Assembly: GCA_963823505.1 (NCBI GenBank)
Contig: CAWGLY010000005.1
Coordinates: 1,240,001-1,304,000, forward strand
Source: DATHZQ01 sp963823505
Lineage (GTDB): Bacteria; Actinomycetota; Acidimicrobiia; Spongiisociales; UBA5794
Direction of reading: 5' to 3'
DNA length: 64,000 bases
Program-made: the position numbers and the translations under genes
In this document: piece after piece, positions 25,617 to 34,259 of the stretch
Position numbering within the stretch: the stretch's first letter is position 1
Layout of the letters: each line of letters opens with the position of its first letter
Notes under the pieces: model-generated
Databases searched by the model: none
What the model was told of the DNA's origin: nothing
The model's input: the letters and a program-made list of their open reading frames with translations, nothing else

Positions 25617-26459
25617 TCACAAGCCGGCGAACAGATCGGTCGCACCCTCGGGCAGCGTGGTGACGGCGTGAAGAACCTCGAAGTCCTCGAATGGGTAGGC
25701 GGCGGCGACGACCTCCGTCGGCAGTTTGAACCAGAAGCCCTCAGGATCCACTTGGGTGCGATGGGCCCGCAAGGCGCTCCGTCCCACCTCCAGCCATGGG
25801 GTCACGTCGACATGCACCAGGTGCTTGCCGTCGTCCGTGGCCCCGTCGAGGTTGGCGATCCATCGTTCAAAAGGTGATTCCAGACCGCGTCTGATGGCGG
25901 CGTCGTGCAGGGCCATGAGCCGCCGCACCGTGAACACCGGGGCAACAACACGCTCGATCTGCCACGGTGCACCAGCATCGGGAAAACGGCTCGGATCGGC
26001 TGCGGCATCGGCGAGGACAACCGACAGATCATGGACCCTCAGGTGGTCCGGGTGCGGATACCGCTCATGGTCGTCGTAGCCAAGCACGATCGTTGGCCGC
26101 TCCCTGCGAACGATCTCTACCAGCCGACCCAGGACGTCATCGAAGTCGGCGTTGACGAATGCGGCTTCGTGGACGTTGTCGTCGGTGTCGGGCATCCCGG
26201 AGTCGCGGTAGCCGAGCTCAATGACCTCGGTGTATCCAATGATGCGGGCGGCCTCCATCAGCTCCTCGCGCCGCAACGCGGGCAGATTCGCCTTCACTTC
26301 AGGGGTGTCCAGCGCAGGGTTCAGGATGTCGCCCGCTTCGCCGCCTGTGGCCGTGACCAGCACGCAGCGGACACCTTCGCTCGCGTAGCGGGCTACGGAA
26401 CCGGCGCCCTTGGAGCTCTCATCGTCGGGATGCGCATGGATGGCCAGGATTGTGTGCAT
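25617..26459 (-). CDS. mca: Mycothiol S-conjugate amidase
   Basis: A 280-residue zinc amidase of the PIG-L/LmbE fold that hydrolyses mycothiol S-conjugates of toxins so the mercapturate can be exported. The N-terminal AIHAHPDDESSKGAGSVARY and TGGEAGDILNPALDTPE closely follow the Mca pattern rather than MshB, and YPHPDHLRVHDLS supplies the remaining zinc-site histidines. Length is near the usual ~290. ATG 26459 begins the domain directly. Its presence implies that the cell makes mycothiol, a marker of Actinomycetota. Confidence 0.93.
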   Translation of the reverse strand: MHTILAIHAHPDDESSKGAGSVARYASEGVRCVLVTATGGEAGDILNPALDTPEVKANLPALRREELMEAARIIGYTEVIELGYRDSGMPDTDDNVHEAAFVNADFDDVLGRLVEIVRRERPTIVLGYDDHERYPHPDHLRVHDLSVVLADAAADPSRFPDAGAPWQIERVVAPVFTVRRLMALHDAAIRRGLESPFERWIANLDGATDDGKHLVHVDVTPWLEVGRSALRAHRTQVDPEGFWFKLPTEVVAAAYPFEDFEVLHAVTTLPEGATDLFAGL

Positions 26460-26501
26460 GGGGACCTGGGAGTATGGCACTCCCCTACCGCCGCAGAGTC
26501 G

Positions 26502-27269
26502 TCACGCCACGACGCCGGCCGCAGATCGACCCTCGGCGCACCCGTCGAGCAGCGGGCAGTAGCGACACCACGGGCCGCCTCGTCGCTCCAACTCCCCTGC
26601 GCCTGCAAGACCGCTGCGCAGCTCGGCAGCGGCCGCGGCGACCTCCGCTGCGGTAGTGGTCAGCCGATCCTTGGTCGGGACGGCTTCGTAGCGTTCCCCC
26701 GTTGCCACGGACGCGGCTTCGACATGGTTGGGCGGTTCGCCGCGGGCAAGCACCCACAGCAGGGCGTAGAAATCGAGCTGTCGTTCCGCTGTCCCCAGCC
26801 GGCCCGTCTTCCAATCCACGATCCGCACGCCGCCACCGTCGTCGAACACCGCGTCGACAACGCCCTTCAGGATGACCCCGGGCTGCGGCTCGACTTCGAT
26901 CTGGATCTCTGCACCCTGGAAACCTTCGGTGGGGAACCTCTTGAAGCGTTCATAGAGATCGCCGACTTCGGCAACGACGTTCTCCAGGCGGCTCGGCTTG
27001 AGACCGAGCGACACCAGCTTCGGGTTCAACGACTTGCCGATCTCCTCACGGCATGACTGGGTGAACTGTTCTCGAGTGATCGGTCCCGTGGTCAGGTGCC
27101 TGGCGAAGACTCTGTGGGCGAGCAGACCGCGAAACGATTCGGGTGTCTCTCGGGGGTACTCACCTGCGAGGCGACCCCGGGCTTGATCGGGGCATTTGAG
27201 AAAAGTCGTGAACAACGTCGCCGACACGACGACGTCCGCGCCGGCGGGCACGTTGGGGAAGGTGATCAC
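26502..27269 (-). CDS. Cas4-like PD-(D/E)XK nuclease with Fe-S cysteines
   Basis: A ~255-residue RecB-family nuclease. The catalytic core is GVVDAVFDDGGGVRIVDWKTG (Asp, then D-x-K) near residue 140, preceded by VSATLFTTFLKCPDQARGRL with one cysteine, and ending in C-x2-C-P-x4-C (WCRYCPLLDGC) near residue 240. A single N-terminal cysteine plus three C-terminal cysteines is the Cas4/AddB-type iron-sulfur arrangement. There is no CRISPR array or cas gene nearby, so it is a stand-alone DNA-repair type nuclease. GTG 27269 is chosen as start; upstream in-frame sequence is not family-like. Confidence 0.85.
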   Translation of the reverse strand: MITFPNVPAGADVVVSATLFTTFLKCPDQARGRLAGEYPRETPESFRGLLAHRVFARHLTTGPITREQFTQSCREEIGKSLNPKLVSLGLKPSRLENVVAEVGDLYERFKRFPTEGFQGAEIQIEVEPQPGVILKGVVDAVFDDGGGVRIVDWKTGRLGTAERQLDFYALLWVLARGEPPNHVEAASVATGERYEAVPTKDRLTTTAAEVAAAAAELRSGLAGAGELERRGGPWCRYCPLLDGCAEGRSAAGVVA

Positions 27270-27401
27270 TGGGCCGATGGTATCTGCCCGGTACGACAGG
27301 AATGCCCAAAGGCCGGCGCCATGGCAGGTAATTGGCCACAAACCGCAACCGGCTACACTCCTTTCGGGCCAGACCTCTTCCTCTATCCGTCCCCAATCCC
27401 T

Positions 27402-29447
27402 ATGAACCGTCACCTCAACCTTGCGGTTTCGGGCGCGGTCATCGCCGTAGTGCTCGTGTTGCCGTTGCTCCTGTTTGCGGTGGCCCGCGCCCTCAACAGC
27501 GGCGAGATTGCGCCCAACGTCAATGCGGGGGGTGTCGAGCTCGGCGGGTTGAGCCCCGAGGACGCCACCGCCCGCCTCGTCGAGTACGAGACCATCCTCA
27601 TGGAGGCCCCGGCACCCTTCCGGGTCAACGGGCGGGCCTTCGACCTGGACGAGAGCAGGGTGGACTTCGACGTGGATGAGCAGTCCGCACTCGCCGCGGC
27701 GCTCGTTGCCCGCACCGAGGGCGGCTTTCTCGATCAGTTCTCGGCGTGGGTGCAGTCATTCAGCACGCCCATCAGCGTCGACCTGCCTACGTCCTTCGAC
27801 GAGGCGTCTCTCGACGGGGTGTTCGAAGAGTGGGAGACCACGGCGATCGGTCGCCCCCCCAGCGAGGGTGGCGTCGAGGTCCTCGAGGGTGAAGTGGTTC
27901 CCAGCTATCCGCGACCAGGCGAGGGCATCGATCGGGTCCGGGCCGCCCAGCTCGTTGCCGCCTCCCTGGATCAACCAGAGCGAGAATTGGTGACGCTACC
28001 CACCACGAGCGTCATCCCGCAGGTGACCGATGCCGATGTGGACGCCGTCGTCGAGGAGGTTTGGCGCATGATCGACGGGCCCGTGACGCTCACCGCCATC
28101 GACCCTGAGATATCGATCACCATCTCTCCCGAAGAGATCGGCAGGGCGATTCGTACGAGCGTCGAGGGCTCACCCGCTCGCATCGTCGTGTCGCTCGAGC
28201 CCTCGGCCGTTGCGACGGCGCTCGAGCCGCACCGCGGCGCGATCGAGCAGCCGCCGCGGAATGCAGAGTTCGAGATCCGCAGCGACGAGACCGTGGCGCT
28301 GAAACCGTCCCGTCGGGCCACGCTGCTCGATGTCGAGCTCGTCGCAACGGCACTCCTTCAGGCCGCGGCAGGGCCAGACCTCGGGAACTTCCCGTTCCGG
28401 TTCGGAGCAGAGGCGAGTTTCACCACTGAGGAGGCGGAAGCGATGGGTCCGATCACCCGCCAGTCGGCCTTCACCACGGAGCACCCCGCAGGTCAGCCGC
28501 GCGTCACCAACATCCATCTGATCGCCGATGCCGTCGACGGCGCCGTGGTGATGCCCGGCGAGACGTTCTCGCTCAACGGGTACGTCGGCCCCCGCACCGA
28601 GGAGAAGGGTTACGTGCCCGCCCCGATGATCCTGCGCGGCGAAATCGTCGACGACGTGGGTGGCGGGGTGAGCCAGTTTGCGACGACGTTCTACAACGCG
28701 GTCTTCTTCGGTTGTTACGAAGACGTCACCCACCGGCCGCACAGCTACTACTTCTCGCGCTACCCGGAGGGACGGGAGGCCACCATCTCGTGGCCCGAGC
28801 CGGATCTGGCGTTCCGCAACGACTCGGATGCCGTGGTCATCATCGACACCAGCTACTCCGATACCACGATCACCGTGAAGTTCTTCGGGAACAACGGCGG
28901 TCGGGACTGCGAAAGCGAATCATCTGAGCGCTACGACTTCGTCGACTGGACCACCGAATACCGGGCGGACGACACGGGAACCGTGACTCCGGGCCAGCAG
29001 GTCAGGGAGCAGTCCGGCGGAGAGGGCTGGACGATCGACATCACGCGGATCATGACCATGCCGGACGGGTCCGTGACCGAACAGGAGTGGACGCACCGCT
29101 ACCAGCCGCGGCCGGAGATCATCGTCGTCCATCGTTGCGAGGTCCCGGGAAGCGGCGTGCCATGCCCGTTGAAGGTGCCGTCGGTGATCGGCCAGACGTT
29201 CGCCCAGGCCACGGCAACTCTCGAAGCGGCCGGCTTCACCATCGGCGACGGGGGCACGACCGATGTGGCAGGCGAAGGACAGAACGGGCTCATCCAGAGC
29301 CAGGACCCCGGTGCGGGTCGGTTTGTGGCTGCCGGAACGGCGATACGCGTCGTCGTAGGCGTGTACACGGCGCCTCCGCCCACCACGGAACCTCCGCCGG
29401 ACGACGGTGGGACAACAACGACAACGGCGCCGCCGGGCGACGGCTGA
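27402..29447 (+). CDS. VanW-domain wall protein with PASTA tail
   Basis: A 681-residue exported protein: one N-terminal TM (~8-28), two peptidoglycan-binding-4-like repeats (~35-320), a VanW domain (~370-520; GYVGPRTEEKGYVPAPMI, VGGGVSQFATTFYNAVFFG, HRPHSYYFSRYPEGREA), a PASTA domain (~590-655; VPSVIGQTFAQATATLEAAG) and a Pro/Thr tail. Such proteins sit on the outer face of the membrane and bind peptidoglycan. It is divergent from the nuclease gene with a 132-bp promoter gap; the stop directly abuts the next convergent gene. Confidence 0.9.
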   Translation: MNRHLNLAVSGAVIAVVLVLPLLLFAVARALNSGEIAPNVNAGGVELGGLSPEDATARLVEYETILMEAPAPFRVNGRAFDLDESRVDFDVDEQSALAAALVARTEGGFLDQFSAWVQSFSTPISVDLPTSFDEASLDGVFEEWETTAIGRPPSEGGVEVLEGEVVPSYPRPGEGIDRVRAAQLVAASLDQPERELVTLPTTSVIPQVTDADVDAVVEEVWRMIDGPVTLTAIDPEISITISPEEIGRAIRTSVEGSPARIVVSLEPSAVATALEPHRGAIEQPPRNAEFEIRSDETVALKPSRRATLLDVELVATALLQAAAGPDLGNFPFRFGAEASFTTEEAEAMGPITRQSAFTTEHPAGQPRVTNIHLIADAVDGAVVMPGETFSLNGYVGPRTEEKGYVPAPMILRGEIVDDVGGGVSQFATTFYNAVFFGCYEDVTHRPHSYYFSRYPEGREATISWPEPDLAFRNDSDAVVIIDTSYSDTTITVKFFGNNGGRDCESESSERYDFVDWTTEYRADDTGTVTPGQQVREQSGGEGWTIDITRIMTMPDGSVTEQEWTHRYQPRPEIIVVHRCEVPGSGVPCPLKVPSVIGQTFAQATATLEAAGFTIGDGGTTDVAGEGQNGLIQSQDPGAGRFVAAGTAIRVVVGVYTAPPPTTEPPPDDGGTTTTTAPPGDG

Positions 29448-29765
29448 TCAGGCGTTGGCGGCGTCGGGGTAGTACAGGAAGAAGTCTGCGACGACTGCGG
29501 CGGCAGCGTCCGTCTGGCTCTGATCCCAGCCACCGGTGCGGCGCACCACCACCTGGTTGGAGGCCACAAAGACATGGTTCACGCCCGAGTCGGCGCTGAA
29601 AATCCGCGCCGCAAGCTGAGCGGGGAACCGATCGGAGTCGAGCGCCTCATCGCGGGAGGCATAGACCACACCATCCTGGCCGGTGATGCTGCGGTCGGTG
29701 TCGAAGAGCAGCACGTCGTCGATCTGCGTCACTTCAACCTGGATCGGCTGGCCCATGGTCGGCAC
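29448..29765 (-). CDS. Small hypothetical protein, NFU N-domain-like
   Basis: A 105-residue protein. I recognise no certain family, but the pattern LAARIFSADSGVNHVFVASNQVVVRR resembles the N-terminal domain of NFU iron-sulfur scaffold proteins, and the weakly similar ending ADFFLYYPD fits. It lacks the C-x2-C scaffold motif, so it is not a complete Nfu. It lies just upstream of pyruvate kinase? No: it is downstream of pyk's end by 48 bp on the same strand, so it may be the tail gene of the pyk transcript. Start could be residue 4. Confidence 0.7.
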   Translation of the reverse strand: MPTMGQPIQVEVTQIDDVLLFDTDRSITGQDGVVYASRDEALDSDRFPAQLAARIFSADSGVNHVFVASNQVVVRRTGGWDQSQTDAAAAVVADFFLYYPDAANA

Positions 29766-29813
29766 GTCCTCCTCGGGAACCGGACGCCCGCAATAGTAGG
29801 CGGAAGCAAACGG

Positions 29814-31247
29814 TCAGTCGCCCCCGGGCACGCCGATCGTGGTGGAGCCGATCGAGTGCAGCTTCATGAGGTTCGTCGAGGCGCTCTGGTTCGGGGGGAT
29901 GCCGGCCGCCATCACCACACCGTCGCCGGGCTTGACGATGCCGGCCGCCAAGAGGTTCTGCTCGGCGTACTCGATCATGAGATCTGTGGAGTCCACCGGG
30001 TGGAACGGCAGCGGCGTCACCCCTGCGTAGAGCGCCATCCGGCGGTAGGTGCGCTCATGCGGGGTATACGCAAAGATGTCGGCCCGCGGCCGGTACTTGG
30101 AGATCAGCCGGGCCGTCGACCCGCTCTCGGTGAACGCGACGATCGCCCCCATCCCCAGGTTTGCGGCAGCGTCGACACAGGCTTGGGCGGTTGCGGAAGC
30201 AAATCGCGCCCGATCCTCGAAGAAGGTCACTTCCATCCCGCGCCCGTAGTCGGGGCTCAACTCGGCTTCCCTGCAGATGCGGTCCATCATCTTCACCGCA
30301 AGGATGGGGTATTCGCCGATTGCCGTTTCGGCCGAGAGCATCACGGCGTCGCTGCCGTCGAGCACCGCGCTGGAGACGTCCGTGACCTCCGCACGCGTAG
30401 GTCGGGGGGAATGGGTCATCGACTCGAGCATCTCGGTTGCCGTGATGGACACCCGGGCCTTGGCGTTGGTCCGTGACAGGATGTCTTTCTGGGCCCTCGG
30501 CACGCTCTCCATCGAGAGCTCGACCCCTAGGTCACCGCGAGCGACCATGGTGCCGTGCGCTTCCTCGATGATGTCGTCGAGATTCCCGTAGCCCACCGCA
30601 CTCTCGACCTTCGCAATCACGGGAGTGCCCGGTGCAAGCTGCCGGATGCGGCGGATATCGGCGCCGGACGACACGAACGACGCCGCAACCAGATCGACTC
30701 CCACCGACGTCCCAAACAGCAGATCTTCCTCGTCCTTCTTGGTCACCGCGGGTATGCGGAGCAGCGTGCCAGGGAACGCAACCCCCTTGTTGTTCCGCAA
30801 CACGCCACCGTGGATCACGCGCGCCACGACGTCTGACCCCCGATGCGTCACCACCTCGAGAGCGACCAGCCCGTCGGACATCAACACGGGCGCGCCCGCT
30901 GCCAGATCCGCATCGTCGAGGTGGGCGATCGAGATCCGGCTCGCGCTACCTTCGCCCTCACCCGGGACCAGCACCACATCCTCGCCAGGAATGAGCTCGA
31001 CCTGGCCACCGGGAAACGTGCCAACGCGAATCCGGGGGCCCTGGATGTCCTGGAGGACGGCGACGGGCTCCTCGAGTTCCTCGGCCGCCCTGCGCACCCA
31101 GCCGAGGAACTCCTCGTGGGTGGCGTGGTCGCCGTGGGAGAAGTTGAGGCGGGCCACGTTCATGCCGGCCGCAACCAGCTCACGGATCGCCTCGTACGAC
31201 GCCACCGCAGGGCCGAGCGTCGCGATGATCTTGGTTTTGCGCTTCAC
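29814..31247 (-). CDS. pyk: Pyruvate kinase
   Basis: A 477-residue glycolytic enzyme making pyruvate and ATP from phosphoenolpyruvate and ADP. MKRKTKIIATLGPA, MNVARLNFSHGDH, VIAKVES (the catalytic Lys and Glu), VARGDLGVELS and DAVMLSAETAIGEYP are all conserved, and the C-terminal allosteric domain is complete. It is single on the minus strand; a small ORF follows 48 bp downstream and the LLM oxidoreductase is 43 bp upstream on the same strand. Confidence 0.97.
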   Translation of the reverse strand: MKRKTKIIATLGPAVASYEAIRELVAAGMNVARLNFSHGDHATHEEFLGWVRRAAEELEEPVAVLQDIQGPRIRVGTFPGGQVELIPGEDVVLVPGEGEGSASRISIAHLDDADLAAGAPVLMSDGLVALEVVTHRGSDVVARVIHGGVLRNNKGVAFPGTLLRIPAVTKKDEEDLLFGTSVGVDLVAASFVSSGADIRRIRQLAPGTPVIAKVESAVGYGNLDDIIEEAHGTMVARGDLGVELSMESVPRAQKDILSRTNAKARVSITATEMLESMTHSPRPTRAEVTDVSSAVLDGSDAVMLSAETAIGEYPILAVKMMDRICREAELSPDYGRGMEVTFFEDRARFASATAQACVDAAANLGMGAIVAFTESGSTARLISKYRPRADIFAYTPHERTYRRMALYAGVTPLPFHPVDSTDLMIEYAEQNLLAAGIVKPGDGVVMAAGIPPNQSASTNLMKLHSIGSTTIGVPGGD

Positions 31248-31290
31248 CCCGCGAGCTTACCGGTGCGGCACCCCGCTCCCATGCGGACCG

Positions 31291-32247
31291 TCACCGGAAT
31301 GAGGGTGCGACCTGCTCGGCGAACCGTCGCATGGAATCGCCCCAGGTGGCATCGGGGAAATACACGATGAGGTATTCGACACCCTGCTGCCGAATCGCGG
31401 CAACCTTCTCGGCCACCTGCTCGGCGGTGCCGAAGAGAGCGCGCTCGGACCACGCCTCCTTCGTCTCCGACCCCGGTTTGTCCCAACCCTCGAGCTTCTC
31501 GGCGGCCTCGGCCCCGGTCTCTCCGATCAGGCAGTCGGCGTTGGCGGTCAGCGTGATCTCGTCGAAGTCGCGCCCCACGTCGGTACAATGACCCCGGAGC
31601 GCTGCCTTCTTCCTCGCAAACACCTCCGCGTCCCCGAAGAAGTTTGCATACGCGGCGTGCTCGGCCACGATCCGCAGCGTGAGCTTCTCGCCGCCACCGG
31701 CGATCCACAGCGGGGGGTGCGGGTCCTGGAGCGGCTTGGGCCGGCAGATGGCACCGTCGAGCTGATAGTGCTTCCCTGCAAACTCCGTGACGTCCTCCGT
31801 CCACATCGAGCGCATGATCCGCACTGCTTCGTCCAGCATCCCGATGCGAACCGACGCCTTGGGGAACGGGTACCCGTAGCCCCGGTACTCGTGCTCGTAC
31901 CAGCCGGCGCCGATGCCGACTTCGAGCCGCCCGCCCGACATCACATCGATACACGCCGTCACCTTCGCAAGGTACGAAGGGGGACGGTAGGAGTTGCAGG
32001 TGCACATCTGCCCGAGACGAACCCGCTCCGTCGCCTCGGCGAGGCCCGCCATGAGGGTCCATGCCTCCCAGGTCGATTGTTGGCTGACGTCGGGAAAGGT
32101 GTGCAAATGGTCGTAGACCCATATCGAGTCATACCCGACTTCCTCTGCGACTCGAGCGACGGCAACCATGGTGTCCCATTGCCGGGCGACGGGGATGGGG
32201 CCGAGGTCGAGCCGCCAGCCTTGGGGTATGAAGGCACCGAACTGCAC
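31291..32247 (-). CDS. LLM-class F420-dependent oxidoreductase
   Basis: A 318-residue luciferase-like TIM-barrel enzyme. MQFGAFIPQGWR, EEVGYDSIWVYDHL, SGGRLEVGIGAGWYEHEYRG and PLWIAGGGEKLTLRI are the class signatures; this LLM branch in actinobacteria usually uses reduced F420. That reading is supported by a cofC gene less than 600 bp away. The substrate is unknown. It is divergent from the VOC-cofC genes, with a 48-bp gap. Confidence 0.9.
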   Translation of the reverse strand: MQFGAFIPQGWRLDLGPIPVARQWDTMVAVARVAEEVGYDSIWVYDHLHTFPDVSQQSTWEAWTLMAGLAEATERVRLGQMCTCNSYRPPSYLAKVTACIDVMSGGRLEVGIGAGWYEHEYRGYGYPFPKASVRIGMLDEAVRIMRSMWTEDVTEFAGKHYQLDGAICRPKPLQDPHPPLWIAGGGEKLTLRIVAEHAAYANFFGDAEVFARKKAALRGHCTDVGRDFDEITLTANADCLIGETGAEAAEKLEGWDKPGSETKEAWSERALFGTAEQVAEKVAAIRQQGVEYLIVYFPDATWGDSMRRFAEQVAPSFR

Positions 32248-32295
32248 GGGGCGCTACTCCTTGTTCGCGTGTCCCGCACGGTAGGCTCGCCGCCG

Positions 32296-32805
32296 ATGTC
32301 CTCGCAGCACCACACCCCCGAATCGCATGTGCCGGCAGAACTCGCCCACTCCGTCGAGCGTTTTGACCATCTTGCGCTCGCCGTGCGCGACATCTCGGCG
32401 GCGCTGCCGATGGTGACGGCGCTCGGCGGCGCGTATCGCAACGGCGGGCACCATCCCACCGCGGGCTTTCGGTGGGTGCAGTTCGTCGTTGCCGGCGGGA
32501 TGAAGCTGGAGCTGCTGTCGCCGCTCGAAACGACGGATGAAGACCACTTCTTGGTGCGATTTCTGGCAGACCGGGGCGAGGGGCCTCACCACGTCACCTT
32601 CAAGGTCGCCGACATCGGGTCGGCAGTATCGGCATGGAGAGCTGCGGGCTTCGAGGTGGTCGGCGTCAACCGCTCAGATGCCGCGTGGCAGGAGGCATTT
32701 GTACACCCCAAGACCGCCAATGGCCTGCTGATTCAGCTCGCCCAATGGGACGACAGCGCGCAGATCGACCTGCAGCCCCTCGAGTGGGTGCTCGCCGCTC
32801 CGTGA
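32296..32805 (+). CDS. VOC/glyoxalase-fold protein, epimerase-like
   Basis: A 169-residue vicinal-oxygen-chelate protein. FDHLALAVRDISAALPM, LELLSPLE, and GEGPHHVTFKVADIGSAV followed by FVHPKTANGLLIQLAQ match the methylmalonyl-CoA epimerase-like branch, with His at ~24 and ~102 and a C-terminal acidic/Gln ligand position. ATG 32296 begins the protein; upstream in-frame sequence overlaps the divergent gene. The TGA overlaps the next GTG (GTGA), so it is coupled to cofC. Exact substrate not certain. Confidence 0.85.
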   Translation: MSSQHHTPESHVPAELAHSVERFDHLALAVRDISAALPMVTALGGAYRNGGHHPTAGFRWVQFVVAGGMKLELLSPLETTDEDHFLVRFLADRGEGPHHVTFKVADIGSAVSAWRAAGFEVVGVNRSDAAWQEAFVHPKTANGLLIQLAQWDDSAQIDLQPLEWVLAAP

Positions 32806-33410
32806 GTGCACCCGCCGTGGTGGGTATTCCCATCAAACCGTTCAGCATCGCCAAGGCGCGCCTGGCGACGATCCTGAGCGCCCGGCAGCGGGCAGTGCTG
32901 GGGATGGCCATCGCCGCCCACACCGCACGAGCCGTTGCCGCCAGCGGGGCAACGCCGGCGATCGCAACCGGCAGCGACGACGTGCGCACCTGGGCCGGTA
33001 GGCACGGCTGGCGAGTCATCGACGAGATCCCCGGCAGAGGCCTCGATGGCGCCGCTGCGGCAACGGTCGCCGCTGCGGGAGGTAGGTCCTGGGCCGTCGT
33101 GCACGCCGACCTGCCGGTCGTCGTGCCCGAGGACTTCGCCGCAGCCTGGGACCGATTCACGGGTGACGGCGTCATCGCCCCGTCTCACGACGGCGGCACG
33201 GCGCTCCTGGCCGGCACCGGCCCCTTCCGGTTCGCCTACGGGCCCGCCAGCTTCCACCGGCATCTCAGGGAGATGCCCGCCGCGGCCGTGGTCGCAACGC
33301 CGGGTCTGGCACTCGACCTCGACACGGCGCAGGATCTTCTGCTGGCAACGCAGCTCCCTGCGGGCGAGTGGCTGAGAGGCATCCTCGACCCGGCCGTGAG
33401 GCTCGCATGA
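32802..33410 (+). CDS. cofC: 2-phospho-L-lactate/PEP guanylyltransferase (F420 biosynthesis)
   Basis: A 202-residue nucleotidyltransferase of the CofC/FbiD family, which activates phospholactate or phosphoenolpyruvate with GTP at the start of F420 side-chain assembly. IPIKPFSIAKARLATIL is the defining N-terminus, and WAVVHADLPVVVPEDF and LDLDTAQDLL are conserved. Start is GTG 32802 overlapping the VOC stop. No other fbi genes are in the window. An LLM oxidoreductase that would use F420 lies divergently next door. Confidence 0.9.
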   Translation: MSAPAVVGIPIKPFSIAKARLATILSARQRAVLGMAIAAHTARAVAASGATPAIATGSDDVRTWAGRHGWRVIDEIPGRGLDGAAAATVAAAGGRSWAVVHADLPVVVPEDFAAAWDRFTGDGVIAPSHDGGTALLAGTGPFRFAYGPASFHRHLREMPAAAVVATPGLALDLDTAQDLLLATQLPAGEWLRGILDPAVRLA

Positions 33411-33435
33411 CGCCGCGGCTTCTATCCTCACGTCG

Positions 33436-34185
33436 ATGACCGGCGACTTGTACGGCGACCTCCGAGACCGTCCCCAACCTCTGCCCATACCAGAGCGCGC
33501 CCTGGCCATCGGAGCCCACCCAGATGACATCGAGTTTGGGGCCGGAGGCACCCTGGCCGGCTGGGCGCAGGAGGGGTGCAAGGTCACGATCCTGGTCGTC
33601 ACCGACGGTTCCAAAGGCTCGTGGGATCCCGACGCAGATCCCACAGAACTCGCTGCGCTGCGGCGGCAAGAGCAACACGCCGCGGCCGCTGCTCTTGGGG
33701 CGCAATCCGTTGTCCACCTGGACCACGTCGACGGCGAGCTGGAGTATTCGATGGCGCTGCGGGCAGAGCTTTGCCGCCACATCCGCCTGGCTCGCCCAGA
33801 CGTCCTCCTCAGCCACGACCCGTGGCAGCGCTATCAGCTCCACCCGGACCACCGCGCGACGGGGCTCGGTGCCATCGACGGCATGGTGGCGGCTCGCGAT
33901 CCACTCTTCTTCCCCGACCAGGGCCTCGATGCGCACCGCCCGGCAGCGATGTTGTTGTGGTCGGCGGATGAACCGGACCACGCCGAATCCATCGCGACGA
34001 CCGTGGAGCAGAAGATTGCCGCCTTGTTGTGTCACTCATCGCAGGGCACGACGACGATGGGGGGAGCCGAACAGGACGATGAGCGCCGCGATGCCTTCTC
34101 CGAGCGCATTCGTCGCTGGGCAACAGAGGCAGGCGCCGCCGTGGGTCTCCCGGCAGCCGAGCGCTTCAAGCGTCTCACGCCCTGA
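33436..34185 (+). CDS. PIG-L/LmbE family deacetylase
   Basis: A 249-residue zinc-dependent N-deacetylase of the PIG-L fold. ALAIGAHPDDIEFGAGGTLAGW carries the first metal motif (His-Pro-Asp-Asp) and QLHPDHRATG the second. It differs from Mca and MshB, so its substrate is probably another N-acetyl sugar or conjugate. It follows cofC by 25 bp on the same strand and may be part of the same transcript. Confidence 0.9.
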   Translation: MTGDLYGDLRDRPQPLPIPERALAIGAHPDDIEFGAGGTLAGWAQEGCKVTILVVTDGSKGSWDPDADPTELAALRRQEQHAAAAALGAQSVVHLDHVDGELEYSMALRAELCRHIRLARPDVLLSHDPWQRYQLHPDHRATGLGAIDGMVAARDPLFFPDQGLDAHRPAAMLLWSADEPDHAESIATTVEQKIAALLCHSSQGTTTMGGAEQDDERRDAFSERIRRWATEAGAAVGLPAAERFKRLTP

Positions 34186-34259
34186 CAGGCGCGATAACCC
34201 GCTGTCGCCGGACACTGTGGCCGTAATGGCAACGCCACGGCAATGGCTAACGTGGCCCG

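Noticed and set aside
26502..27269. Nuclease considered as part of a CRISPR-Cas system
   Set aside because: No array, no other cas gene and normal housekeeping neighbours.
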